This document shows positions 1 through 6,336 of a DNA stretch of 15,342 bases, in pieces; positions within the stretch are counted from its first letter, which is position 1, and every line of letters begins with the position of its first letter. Under the pieces are notes generated by a model. It was not told the origin of the DNA. It made no database searches and worked only from the letters and a program-made list of their open reading frames with translations. Source of the DNA: an uncultured cyanobacterium (lineage in GTDB: Bacteria > Cyanobacteriota > Cyanobacteriia > Cyanobacteriales > Geitlerinemataceae); the NCBI GenBank assembly GCA_937121005.1, contig CAKZKB010000408.1, positions 1-15,342 of the forward strand, given 5' to 3'. The position numbers and the translations under genes were made by a program.

Positions 1-8
1 AAATTGCC

Positions 9-773
9 ATGAAGCGGCGAATGCAAGCGATCGCCGGGGGACTCTGTTGGGTCGTCCTGCTGCTATTATGGAGCCACCCGGTACGGGCCGGACAGTTGAG
101 CGATCGCCTGTCCCAATTTCCCGACTGGCAAAGCAAACCCGCGATCGGTGCAGCTAGAGGCGATCTAGCGTACCCGGACTGGATGGCGGGCACCTGGAAT
201 GTCACCTCGACACTGGTGGATACGATCGCACCTCTAGCCCCCGATATCGTTACGCCAGGGTACGAAGGAAACCATCGCTATCTTCGCCGTCCGGTTTCAT
301 TTTTAGTTCGCTTCGTGCCCGCGCAGCAGCGATCGCGATCGTGGCTAGAAACCTCGATGCAAACGGTTGTCGTCGCCGATCGCGGTTTTAATGGGACACA
401 AATTGCCAAAGCCTATTTAGGGGAAAATAACGTCGTTTCCGTGCGCGTTGACGAGAAAGATCCCAACTACCAAGTCACGCAATTAAAAGGGGAAAAGCAG
501 TTCGTTTCCATTGTTACTCGTCGCGCCACAGAACAACCCGACAGCGATCGCTTTATTGCCACCGAAGTGTACAATCAAATTTTCCGATCCCCGGCGCGAC
601 TGTATCTAAACGAGGTGGAAACAACTACAGAATACGAACGAACCGCACCAGAGACGATCGCGGCCCGCCAAGTCACGGCGGTTTATCTCTCGCCTAAAGA
701 TCCCGACTATTTTAAGGCAAACGGTCGTCCGGTGTCTCTCTATCGCTACCAACTGAACATGGAAAAATTGTAG
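9..773 (+). CDS. DUF6816 family exported protein
   Basis: A 254-residue protein that I recognise as the DUF6816 family of cyanobacteria and plastids; its function is not established. The N-terminus is a classical signal peptide: basic KRR, a hydrophobic core around residues 8-22 (GGLCWVVLLLLW), and a probable AxA-type cleavage after VRA near residue 27. This points to the periplasm or thylakoid lumen. The conserved family segment follows: FPDWQSKPAIGAARGDLAYP, then the YPDWMAGTWNVTSTLVD block, which looks lipocalin-like. The coding sequence begins only 8 bases into the window, so a ribosome site or an earlier start cannot be judged; residue 5 is an alternative Met. The stop codon touches the start of the next gene, so the two are probably co-transcribed and translationally coupled. 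Confidence 0.85.
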   Translation: MKRRMQAIAGGLCWVVLLLLWSHPVRAGQLSDRLSQFPDWQSKPAIGAARGDLAYPDWMAGTWNVTSTLVDTIAPLAPDIVTPGYEGNHRYLRRPVSFLVRFVPAQQRSRSWLETSMQTVVVADRGFNGTQIAKAYLGENNVVSVRVDEKDPNYQVTQLKGEKQFVSIVTRRATEQPDSDRFIATEVYNQIFRSPARLYLNEVETTTEYERTAPETIAARQVTAVYLSPKDPDYFKANGRPVSLYRYQLNMEKL

Positions 774-1181
774 ATGCCAGACCCTTCCGAACTGAATGAA
801 GTTGAGCCGCTTTACGCCAGTAAAAACGTTCGCGTTACCCGCACCATGCTAACTGTGAAGGGAAAACAGTATCAAATTCGCAATATCGACTCTATCCAAG
901 AAACGAGAATCGACCCCGATACTTCTGTTGCCAACAGTTTTATCGTTATTGGCGTTCTCATGGAAATGTTGATTTATATTTACGCACTTCCCGATCGCTT
1001 GCTCGTGGTCGGTTTGTTTTTAATCTTCGTTGGCATCGTTTCTCGCAATTTTCTCACTCCCACTTACGGTATTCTCATTCTTACCACTGGCGGTCAAGAA
1101 ATTCATTATACCTCGGAAAAGCAAGAGGAAATTAAAGTTATTAGAAACGCGATCGAGGGCGCGATCGACGGCCTTGCTTAA
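774..1181 (+). CDS. DUF6232 family small membrane protein
   Basis: A 135-residue protein that matches the DUF6232 pattern: an N-terminal PH-like beta region (NVRVTRTMLTVKGKQYQIRN, residues about 19-38) followed by two hydrophobic helices (about 54-71 and 75-92) and a soluble tail that again looks beta-rich (YGILILTTGGQEIHYTS). It is predicted to sit in the cytoplasmic or thylakoid membrane with both ends on the same side. The function is unknown. The ATG directly abuts the TAG of the upstream gene with no gap, which implies translational coupling in a two-gene unit. The gene ends 130 nt before the next start. Confidence 0.85.
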   Translation: MPDPSELNEVEPLYASKNVRVTRTMLTVKGKQYQIRNIDSIQETRIDPDTSVANSFIVIGVLMEMLIYIYALPDRLLVVGLFLIFVGIVSRNFLTPTYGILILTTGGQEIHYTSEKQEEIKVIRNAIEGAIDGLA

Positions 1182-1245
1182 GTACATCCACAGACAGGAT
1201 TGTTAAAAAATTTTACTGAATCGAGAGCAGTGGCAAGTTCGCTCG

Positions 1246-1251
1246 TATAAT
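1246..1251 (+). promoter_or_regulatory. Candidate -10 box (TATAAT)
   Basis: A perfect TATAAT lies 80 nt upstream of the ATG at 1332, in the only sizeable gap on this strand before the downstream small-gene cluster. No TTGACA-like hexamer is seen 16-18 nt upstream, so this would be a -10-dominated promoter. The assignment is inference from position and sequence only. Confidence 0.4.
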
Positions 1252-1331
1252 AAACTACAAGTGGTGGGTGCTTCTACAAAACTTTAAACTACTTTATGTA
1301 ACTTTACGCAATGGGAATCGAGGGAAAAACT

Positions 1332-1691
1332 ATGGAAACTCGCAATCAGGCAACCCAACTCGATCGCTTGCCAACGGCTAAAATGGGCACTAAGCGCCTA
1401 GGGGCGTACCTACTCGAAGCCGGGTTGCTCGAACCGGCGCAAATTCAAGTGGCGAACTACGATCGCGCCGTGACGGGCAAACGCTTTTCCGAAATTGTTG
1501 TCGAACATGGTTGGATCAAACAACAAACCATCGACTTTTTTATCAAAAAAATTGTCATTCCCGAACAACGCGCCGCGCAGCGACACGGAACTTATGCCGA
1601 AGCCATCGAACCTGTCACCAAAATTGCCCGAGGTTCGGTTAGCAAACCGGAAGCAGGGGAGGAGGAAGAAGTGCCTTGGACGATCGACTAG
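1332..1691 (+). CDS. Small MshEN-like (T2SS-E N-terminal-like) protein
   Basis: A 119-residue protein, mostly one small helical domain: LGAYLLEAGLLEPAQIQVAN, then RFSEIVVEHGWIKQQTIDFF. This pattern of GxxLxxAGLL..xQ followed by GxxLVxxGxI resembles the N-terminal domain of PilB/GspE-type ATPases (MshEN superfamily), which in some relatives binds c-di-GMP. Stand-alone versions occur in cyanobacteria, but no ATPase part is present here, so a role is not assigned. The tail is charged (GEEEEVP). I chose the ATG at 1332 over the in-frame ATG at 1311 because GAGGGA at 1320-1325 gives a ribosome site with 6-nt spacing; the longer form would add seven residues. It is followed 54 nt later by the DUF6883 gene. 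Confidence 0.75.
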   Translation: METRNQATQLDRLPTAKMGTKRLGAYLLEAGLLEPAQIQVANYDRAVTGKRFSEIVVEHGWIKQQTIDFFIKKIVIPEQRAAQRHGTYAEAIEPVTKIARGSVSKPEAGEEEEVPWTID

Positions 1692-1745
1692 CTCGAAGCT
1701 GTATCGATTTGGGTATCTTGACGACAAATTCGGCATCTGCGAACT

Positions 1746-2066
1746 ATGAAACTGCAAGGTCACATTGTCATCCCCGATGCCAAACTTACTCAATATTTGT
1801 TAGTTCCCCTCCCGGAAAACGATAAATCCAAATTTCTCGCCAGAGCCGGATTCACTCAAGACAACCCCGATCGACTCAAACAGGCTATTTTTAACCTCAT
1901 TCAAAGCTATGATGCCATTACAGACCGCTACGATCGATACGGCAGGTATTATCGAGTTGAAGGAAACCTCGTCGGCCCTAATTGCTCGCTAGCTGTTGTT
2001 ACGATATGGATAGAACGAGCTAGCGATCGCCTTATCCAGTTTGTTACTCTCAAACCCAAGCGATGA
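1746..2066 (+). CDS. DUF6883 domain protein
   Basis: A 106-residue single-domain protein recognised as DUF6883: an opening IPDAKLTQYLL, then LPENDKSKFLARAGF, a helix NPDRLKQAIFNLIQ, and a closing beta region (YYRVEGNLVGPN, AVVTIWIE) ending LIQFVTLKPK. The family is found as short stand-alone proteins and, to my knowledge, also as a C-terminal domain of larger secreted or polymorphic-toxin-like proteins; its biochemical activity is not known to me. No signal peptide or membrane segment is visible. Its stop codon overlaps the start of the DUF4926 gene (ATGA at 2063-2066), the tight coupling expected for two proteins made in fixed ratio. A toxin-like or partner role is inference from this arrangement. 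Confidence 0.85.
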   Translation: MKLQGHIVIPDAKLTQYLLVPLPENDKSKFLARAGFTQDNPDRLKQAIFNLIQSYDAITDRYDRYGRYYRVEGNLVGPNCSLAVVTIWIERASDRLIQFVTLKPKR

Positions 2067-2308
2067 AAAACCTCACTATTCCCTTGTATAGCCGAGTCTC
2101 TCTCAACCGCGACTTCCCTGAATATCGTCTCGGGGAGGGTGACATCGCTACCTTCATCGATATAGTTCCCGATCCCGAAGGCCTTGAAGAAGGATACATT
2201 CTCGAAGTCTTTAACGCTTTGGGGGAATCGATCGATGTCGTTACTGTCCCCAAGTCTGCTGTTTCCCCCTTGCGATCGAACGAAATTTTGTCGGTACGAT
2301 CGCGTTAG
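2063..2308 (+). CDS. DUF4926 domain protein
   Basis: An 81-residue protein matching DUF4926: a short SH3-like beta barrel with the family pattern LYSRVSLNRDFPEYRLGEGD, a central acidic turn (VPDPEGLEEGYILEVF) and VDVVTVPKSAV near the end. Family members are small cytoplasmic proteins, often beside a second small gene, and some are suspected antitoxin or accessory partners. The start overlaps the stop of the DUF6883 gene by 4 nt (ATGA), so translation is probably coupled. It is the last gene of this strand's unit; an intrinsic terminator follows 64 nt downstream. Confidence 0.85.
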   Translation: MKNLTIPLYSRVSLNRDFPEYRLGEGDIATFIDIVPDPEGLEEGYILEVFNALGESIDVVTVPKSAVSPLRSNEILSVRSR

Positions 2309-2372
2309 AACCCTTCAGAGTGCGATCGCGCCGTCAAGCCTAAATCGACTTTTTCTAAAGTTGAGATATTTT

Positions 2373-2402
2373 CCCCGACGGCGATCGCTGTCGGGGTTTT
2401 TT
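2373..2402 (+). terminator. Rho-independent terminator
   Basis: A perfect 7-bp stem (CCCCGAC at 2373-2379 with GTCGGGG at 2390-2396) closes a loop containing GCGATCGC, followed directly by TTTTTT at 2397-2402. It ends the + strand unit and lies only 6 nt from the convergent tpiA stop. Read on the - strand the hairpin is followed by AAAA rather than T, so it should act mainly on the + strand. Confidence 0.85.
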
Positions 2403-2408
2403 CTGGGG

Positions 2409-3134
2409 TTATTCGTAGTTAACAATGCGGGCAAAACTATCAGGTTCTAAACTCGCACCGCCCACTAACGCCCCGTCAATTTCCGGTTTGGCCATAATTT
2501 CGTCGATGTTTCCCGGTTTCACCGAACCGCCGTACAAAATCGGTACGTCGGTGTTCGTGAGTTTCGATCGAATTAAACCAATGACGCGATCGGCTTCTTT
2601 GGCTTCGCAGGTATTTCCCGTGCCGATCGCCCAAATGGGCTCGTAAGCGACGACTAATTTGCTTTGATCGATCCCGACTAAATCTTTCTCCAACTGTGCG
2701 AAAATATGCGATTCGGTGTCGCCTGCTTGTCGTTGCGCTTCCGTTTCCCCCACGCACAAAATCGGCACGATGCCATGTTTTTGAGCCGCTTGCAAGCGCT
2801 TGTTAACGGTTTCGTCAGTTTCGCCAAAATACTGTCGGCGTTCGCTGTGACCGACAACGGCATAGGTAATGTTAAACTCACAGAGCATCGTTCCCGAAAT
2901 TTCTCCGGTAAAGGCTCCCGAGTCTTCCCAATGAATGTTTTGCGATCCCAATTTCACGCGGGATCCGGCGGCTTTTTCCGACAGGGCGGGCACGGCTGTA
3001 AACGGGACGCACAGCGCAATTCCTCGCTGCGGAGGAGTCTTTTCCACCTGCGGTAAGAAGGCTTGCCAAAAGTCCAGGGCTTCGGCCTGGGTCTTGAACA
3101 TTTTCCAGTTTCCGGCTAGAAGGATATTTCGCAC
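2409..3134 (-). CDS. tpiA: Triosephosphate isomerase
   Basis: A 241-residue (beta/alpha)8 enzyme that interconverts dihydroxyacetone phosphate and glyceraldehyde 3-phosphate in glycolysis and the Calvin cycle. Catalytic residues are all present: Lys11 in AGNWKM, His96 in VVGHSERR, Glu165 in AYEPIWAIGTG. The phosphate-binding loops GGSVKPGN (202-209) and GALVGGASL (221-229) are intact, and the length is normal for a bacterial enzyme. The start is GTG; an in-frame TAG five codons upstream rules out a longer form, and no clear Shine-Dalgarno site is seen. It begins 15 nt after the stop of the LysR-type regulator on the same strand, so the two are probably co-transcribed. It converges with the DUF4926 unit. 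Confidence 0.97.
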   Translation of the reverse strand: MRNILLAGNWKMFKTQAEALDFWQAFLPQVEKTPPQRGIALCVPFTAVPALSEKAAGSRVKLGSQNIHWEDSGAFTGEISGTMLCEFNITYAVVGHSERRQYFGETDETVNKRLQAAQKHGIVPILCVGETEAQRQAGDTESHIFAQLEKDLVGIDQSKLVVAYEPIWAIGTGNTCEAKEADRVIGLIRSKLTNTDVPILYGGSVKPGNIDEIMAKPEIDGALVGGASLEPDSFARIVNYE

Positions 3135-3149
3135 GGCAATTTTAGAACT

Positions 3150-4118
3150 CTACAAAGACGTGATTTTCGCTCGATCTTTGTATTCTACCCCATTTTGGGC
3201 CATGGAACCGTTGGCGAGCAGGTGTTGGAGGAACGATCGCGCGACGGAGGAGAGTTGCTTGCCCCGCAGGTGAACCGCATACCAGCGTCGTTGGATGGGA
3301 AAATCGCGAGCATCGACGATCGCCAGTTCGCTAATGTCACCGACGAGGGCATTTTGCGACAGTACCGAAATCCCCAAGCCGCCAGCGATCGCCTGTTTGA
3401 TGGCTTCGTTACTCCCTAACTCCATACGCACGTTGGGTTTTATCTCGCTTTTGACAAACAATTCTTCGACAGCTTTGCGGGTTCCCGATCCCTGTTCGCG
3501 CATGATAAACGGCTCCCGCGCCAAGCGTTTGAGACTAACATTTTTTTCTGTGGCTAAGGGGCGATCGTGGCGACAAACCACCACTAACGGGTTGTCCATA
3601 AACGGTTCTAAGCACAGATCCATTTGCGCTGGCGGTTGGCTGAGCACGTAGAGATCGTCTTGGTTTTCCAGCATTCGCCGGGTAATTTGCTGGTGGTTGA
3701 TGACTTGCAAGGAAACATCGACCTCGGGATAGCGATCGCAAAACTTGCCCAACAAACGGGGAATAAAGTATTTTGTGGTCGTCACTGCCGCCAAGCGCAA
3801 TTTTCCGCGCGTTCGCCCTTTGAGCTCGGCTACCCGCATCTCGAAATGGTCTAAACTTTCAAAGATGTCTCGACAAGTGCCAAGCAATTCTCGACCTGCT
3901 TCGGTGAGATAGAGTTGTTTGCCGATCTGCTCGAACAAAGGCAGCGCGATCGCCTGCGAAAGTTGTTTGACTTGACTCGAAACCGTTGGTTGCGTGACGC
4001 TGAGCTCTTCAGCCGCACGGGTAAAGCTACCGTGACGGGCGACAGACTCGAAGGTTTTCAGTTGGTTGAGGGTGGCGGGAATTGCCAACCGCTCGCCTAG
4101 GGCATCGGCACGGGACAT
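3150..4118 (-). CDS. LysR-family regulator, CmpR/RbcR-like
   Basis: A 322-residue LysR-type transcription factor. The N-terminal winged helix-turn-helix spans residues about 17-76 (LNQLKTFESVARHGSFTRAA, then TQPTVSSQVKQL, LFEQIGKQLYLTEAG). The effector domain follows (RGKLRLAAVTTTKYFIPRLL, residues ~106-125; FIMREQGSGTRKAVEELF; LGSNEAIKQAIAGGLGISVL). This pattern is close to the cyanobacterial CmpR/NdhR/RbcR group, which senses carbon-status metabolites such as 2-phosphoglycolate, ribulose bisphosphate or 2-oxoglutarate and regulates inorganic-carbon uptake or Calvin-cycle genes. I cannot decide among these by eye, so no symbol is given. A candidate operator lies upstream (4182-4197), consistent with autoregulation. 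tpiA follows 15 nt downstream. The N-terminus is about 15 residues longer than in typical CmpR. Confidence 0.92.
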   Translation of the reverse strand: MSRADALGERLAIPATLNQLKTFESVARHGSFTRAAEELSVTQPTVSSQVKQLSQAIALPLFEQIGKQLYLTEAGRELLGTCRDIFESLDHFEMRVAELKGRTRGKLRLAAVTTTKYFIPRLLGKFCDRYPEVDVSLQVINHQQITRRMLENQDDLYVLSQPPAQMDLCLEPFMDNPLVVVCRHDRPLATEKNVSLKRLAREPFIMREQGSGTRKAVEELFVKSEIKPNVRMELGSNEAIKQAIAGGLGISVLSQNALVGDISELAIVDARDFPIQRRWYAVHLRGKQLSSVARSFLQHLLANGSMAQNGVEYKDRAKITSL

Positions 4119-4181
4119 CGCTATCCGATAAAATGCTACAGTTTTAACTATAGCTCAAAATTTATCTATCGGTCGATCGCC

Positions 4182-4197
4182 ATAGCCTATAAGCTAT
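4182..4197. promoter_or_regulatory. Candidate LysR-type operator
   Basis: A perfect inverted repeat ATAGC-N6-GCTAT lies 64 nt upstream of the LysR regulator start. It has the T-N(11-12)-A dyad form typical of LysR-family binding sites, here T-N12-A. The autoregulation idea follows from family behaviour; binding is not shown. Confidence 0.4.
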
Positions 4198-4352
4198 ATC
4201 AGGTTTTTTTATCCAGTTTTAGATTGTCTTAATATATTGAGACGCGATCGACAAAAGGTAGGGGTAGCGCTCCCGCGCCCGCCCTTCAAATTGGGTAAAC
4301 GTCGGCGCGTTCCCTACAGACATCTCTCCATCTGCAAGCATTCAGGTCGATC

Positions 4353-4419
4353 GAGAAACCTGGTTTCTTGTCTATAGCCGGACAAAACTCGAGTCTGTCC
4401 TTGAGAAACCGGGTTTCTA
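4353..4419. repeat. Paired GAGAAACCNGGTTTCT palindromes
   Basis: Two near-identical 15-nt palindromes, AGAAACC-T-GGTTTCT at 4354-4368 and AGAAACC-G-GGTTTCT at 4404-4418, lie in the same orientation 35 nt apart. Each is a perfect 7-bp dyad about a single base. The spacer holds another dyad (GACA at 4381-4384 with TGTC at 4395-4398). This element is a frequent dispersed repeat in Oscillatoriales-type genomes; its function is not known. Confidence 0.75.
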
Positions 4420-4477
4420 CACCAGTATTATACTAGGAAACCTGAATAGTTACCTCCATCTATGTCTATTTTTCCCT

Positions 4478-5047
4478 TTAATTATTGAGAACCCCCGGCC
4501 AGTTTTCATTCGCCTTGGCAATGTTGCCGGGAATGTCTTGTTCCCACTGCTCTTGTACGTCGAGATTGTAGTTCAAATAGAGCTTATCGTCAACCACAGA
4601 CCAAGCAACCGGATCGGTGGGGGCTAAATTACCTTCGCTCACTGCTTTAGCACAATAACCGCCGTATTCAGGTGCGTATTTTTCTGGTTCGGCTGCAAAC
4701 GCATCGAGATTTTCCTGGCTCGAAAACATCCACTTCGCGCCATTCCATTCGTATTCGTACTCGGCACTGCCAAAGACAGGATCGCCTCCTTCTTCTAAGC
4801 TAAAATAAGCGACCGGATCGGCTCCGTCGATAGCAATTCCGTCTTCTTGATAGGTGAGGGGATTGTTGTAAGTAGGCTCGGCTTCGGCAGTTTCGGGAGG
4901 AGTTTCCCCAGTCGTTTCTGCGGCTGGTTCTTCAGTGGTTTCCGGTGGGGTGTCAGCTTCGGGTTCGGTGTTCGCACAACCGCCGACAATACTTCCGGCA
5001 AGCAAAACGGTAATTGTGGCAAAAGTTGCCAAGAAATTGAGTTTCAC
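4478..5047 (-). CDS. YHS-domain lipoprotein
   Basis: A 189-residue predicted lipoprotein. A signal sequence with lipobox VGGC puts the lipidated Cys at residue 24. A low-complexity acidic linker rich in Glu, Thr and Pro follows (about 25-58), then a YHS domain (about 68-140): IDGADPVAYFSLEEGGDPVF, EYEWNGAKWMFSSQENLDAF, and the hallmark YGGYCAKAV at 128-136. YHS domains occur in copper and other heavy-metal proteins and as stand-alone periplasmic proteins; the Cys132 region is the usual candidate metal site. The protein should face the periplasm or thylakoid lumen. The start is GTG with AAGGAG 8 nt upstream. It lies 86 nt downstream of another lipoprotein gene of very similar N-terminal design, separated by a terminator hairpin. 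Confidence 0.9.
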   Translation of the reverse strand: MKLNFLATFATITVLLAGSIVGGCANTEPEADTPPETTEEPAAETTGETPPETAEAEPTYNNPLTYQEDGIAIDGADPVAYFSLEEGGDPVFGSAEYEYEWNGAKWMFSSQENLDAFAAEPEKYAPEYGGYCAKAVSEGNLAPTDPVAWSVVDDKLYLNYNLDVQEQWEQDIPGNIAKANENWPGVLNN

Positions 5048-5073
5048 GCGATCGTCTCCTTATGAAAATAAAG

Positions 5074-5105
5074 GCTTCCTCTCGATGTAAAACTCGAAAG
5101 GAAGC
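5074..5105 (-). terminator. Terminator or attenuator hairpin between the lipoprotein genes
   Basis: The arms 5074-5085 and 5094-5105 pair over 12 bp with one mismatch (GCTTCCT-TCGA type), closing an 8-nt loop. Read on the - strand the hairpin is followed by a T-rich run (CTTTATTTT). It lies just after the NPCAA lipoprotein gene and about 27 nt before the YHS start, so it should end most transcripts or attenuate readthrough into the YHS gene. Confidence 0.75.
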
Positions 5106-5133
5106 ACGAAAACCTTAAGCGAAAATCAGGCGG

Positions 5134-5502
5134 TTAGTTGGCAGCGCAGGGATTTTCTTCCGCCGCGCAGGGGTTTTCCGTCGCCGCGCAAGGATTAGCC
5201 GCGCAGGGGTTTTCTTCCGCCGCAGCGCAAGGGTTCGCAGCGCAGGGGTTTTCTTCCGCCGCAGCGCAAGGATTAGCCGCGCAGGGGTTTTCTTCCGCCG
5301 CAGCGCAAGGATCGGCTGCACAGGGATTTTCTTTTGCCGCACAAGGATCGGCAGCGCAGGGGTTTTCTTCGCTCGCTTCGGGAATGGTTTCTTCCGTTGC
5401 TTCAGGTTCTTCAGTGGCGGCACAAGGGTTGGCACATCCGGTGACAGCACCCGCACCTAAGACAGTGGCGATCGTCAAGGCAGTTAAGTATTTGAATTTC
5501 AT
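5134..5502 (-). CDS. Cysteine-rich NPCAA-repeat lipoprotein
   Basis: A 122-residue predicted lipoprotein of unusual composition. The signal sequence ends in lipobox VTGC with Cys23 as the lipid anchor. After one NPCAA and a short acidic linker (TEEPEATEE...), the rest is made of [N/D]PCAA pentapeptides joined by short AEE, KE or TE spacers: 13 pentapeptides and 14 cysteines including the anchor. The protein has no globular domain and no aromatic residue in the mature part. Evenly spaced thiols on a Pro/Ala scaffold suggest metal or redox buffering outside the cytoplasm, but that is inference. The start ATG has AGGAG 7 nt upstream. The neighbouring YHS lipoprotein supports a metal-related theme. 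The opposite strand also has a 127-codon open frame here, a by-product of the repeat. Confidence 0.85.
   Translation of the reverse strand: MKFKYLTALTIATVLGAGAVTGCANPCAATEEPEATEETIPEASEENPCAADPCAAKENPCAADPCAAAEENPCAANPCAAAEENPCAANPCAAAEENPCAANPCAATENPCAAEENPCAAN
5139..5362 (-). repeat. 39-bp coding tandem repeat
   Basis: The NPCAA gene holds about three near-identical 39-bp units, each encoding NPCAANPCAAAEE (around 5200-5310 on the + numbering), flanked by degenerate shorter units on both sides. The strong nucleotide identity, including codon choice, implies recent expansion by slippage or unequal recombination. The unit number may vary between strains. Confidence 0.8.
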
Positions 5503-5715
5503 CGTTCGCTCCTTTAATTGAATGGATCTTGCAATCGAGGTGTTATCAAAAAGCCCTCTCTATCGACTCTGAAGGCGAGTCAATGGGGGGCGCGATCGAG
5601 ACTGAATAACAGGGTAGCACTTCTTTACAAATTTGTCTTGTCGATCGCGAAGGATTTAAACGTGCTAGGGTAGAAATCCGATGGCTCTCGTTGTTCGCTG
5701 TATCGGTATAAAGTG

Positions 5716-6318
5716 ATGGAAAACTGCGATTGGCTCGTCAACGCGGCTGGGGAACGCCAACCGTTTCGCTACCCGGTAGCAGATCCCCCCGATATTCCCT
5801 ATCGTCTCTATCGGTTTCTGAGTGAAGTCGAAGATATTATCATCGCAGAACGCGACGATCGCCGTCGGCTCGAGGCAATTTGTCCGCGCGTTCGTCGCCT
5901 GCTCGATTCGTCTCCCTGGTTGCAAGCATACCACTTACAGCCGCCGCGCGATCGCGGTTGGTCGGTGCTCAAACTCTACGAGGAACCCGACTTCAAACTA
6001 ACAGTACAAATGGTGGCGTGGTTGCCAGGTCGCACTTCGCCGATCCACAATCATGGAGCCTGGGGAATTGTGGCTTTAATTGACGGAGAGGAGAAAAATC
6101 GCCTCTGGCGGCGCAGCGATCCGAAGGGCGATCGGATTGAATTAGTCGAAGAATGCGTTCTCGAACCTGGCGAGATTATTGGTTTCGAGCCCGATGCCAT
6201 TCACAACGTGGAAGCCTTGGGTGACGAACCGACAGTCAGCTTTAATCTGTATGGTATCACGGATTATAAAGCCCGGTTTGAGTTCGATCCCGAAAAGCAA
6301 ACGGCGAAGCGATTTTAG
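5716..6318 (+). CDS. Cysteine-dioxygenase-like cupin protein
   Basis: A 200-residue cupin of the cysteine dioxygenase type. Cupin motif 1 reads SPIHNHGAWGIVALIDGE, with His111 and His113; motif 2 supplies His163 in PDAIHNVEALG. These three histidines match the Fe(II)-binding triad of thiol dioxygenases, which oxidise cysteine or related thiols to sulfinates with O2. A Tyr at about 179 (FNLYG) may correspond to the catalytic Tyr; the Cys of the mammalian Cys-Tyr cross-link is absent, as in many bacterial members. Substrate cannot be decided from sequence. GTG at 5713 and ATG at 5716 are adjacent candidate starts; I chose ATG, and no strong ribosome site is visible. The gene stands alone, divergent from the lipoprotein pair. 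Confidence 0.85.
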   Translation: MENCDWLVNAAGERQPFRYPVADPPDIPYRLYRFLSEVEDIIIAERDDRRRLEAICPRVRRLLDSSPWLQAYHLQPPRDRGWSVLKLYEEPDFKLTVQMVAWLPGRTSPIHNHGAWGIVALIDGEEKNRLWRRSDPKGDRIELVEECVLEPGEIIGFEPDAIHNVEALGDEPTVSFNLYGITDYKARFEFDPEKQTAKRF

Positions 6319-6336
6319 GGGCGATCGGATTTTATC

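Larger units (their letters stand above)
4119..4477. other. Intergenic region with LysR site and palindromic repeats
   Basis: This 359-nt gap separates the LysR start (- strand) from the stop of the YHS lipoprotein gene (- strand). Its left part is AT-rich and should hold the LysR promoter and operator. The middle has a GC-rich patch (GGTAGCGCTCCCGCGCCCGCCC, about 4259-4285) typical of dispersed cyanobacterial repeats. The right part carries two GAGAAACCNGGTTTCT palindromes flanking a GACA...TGTC inverted pair. I see no ORF of coding quality and no tRNA-like fold. Confidence 0.6.

Noticed and set aside
1410..1793. 127-codon - strand frame over the MshEN-like gene
   Set aside because: The + frame has a ribosome site and a recognisable domain; the antisense product looks random and also overlaps the start of the DUF6883 gene.
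5138..5521. 127-codon + strand open frame across the NPCAA gene
   Set aside because: It is the antisense of a coding tandem repeat; no ribosome site, simple Ala/Gln/Gly composition, and the - strand gene has a signal sequence, lipobox and a good ribosome site.
5550..5600. TTGACT hexamer as promoter for the NPCAA lipoprotein gene
   Set aside because: No -10-like hexamer lies 16-18 nt downstream on the - strand.
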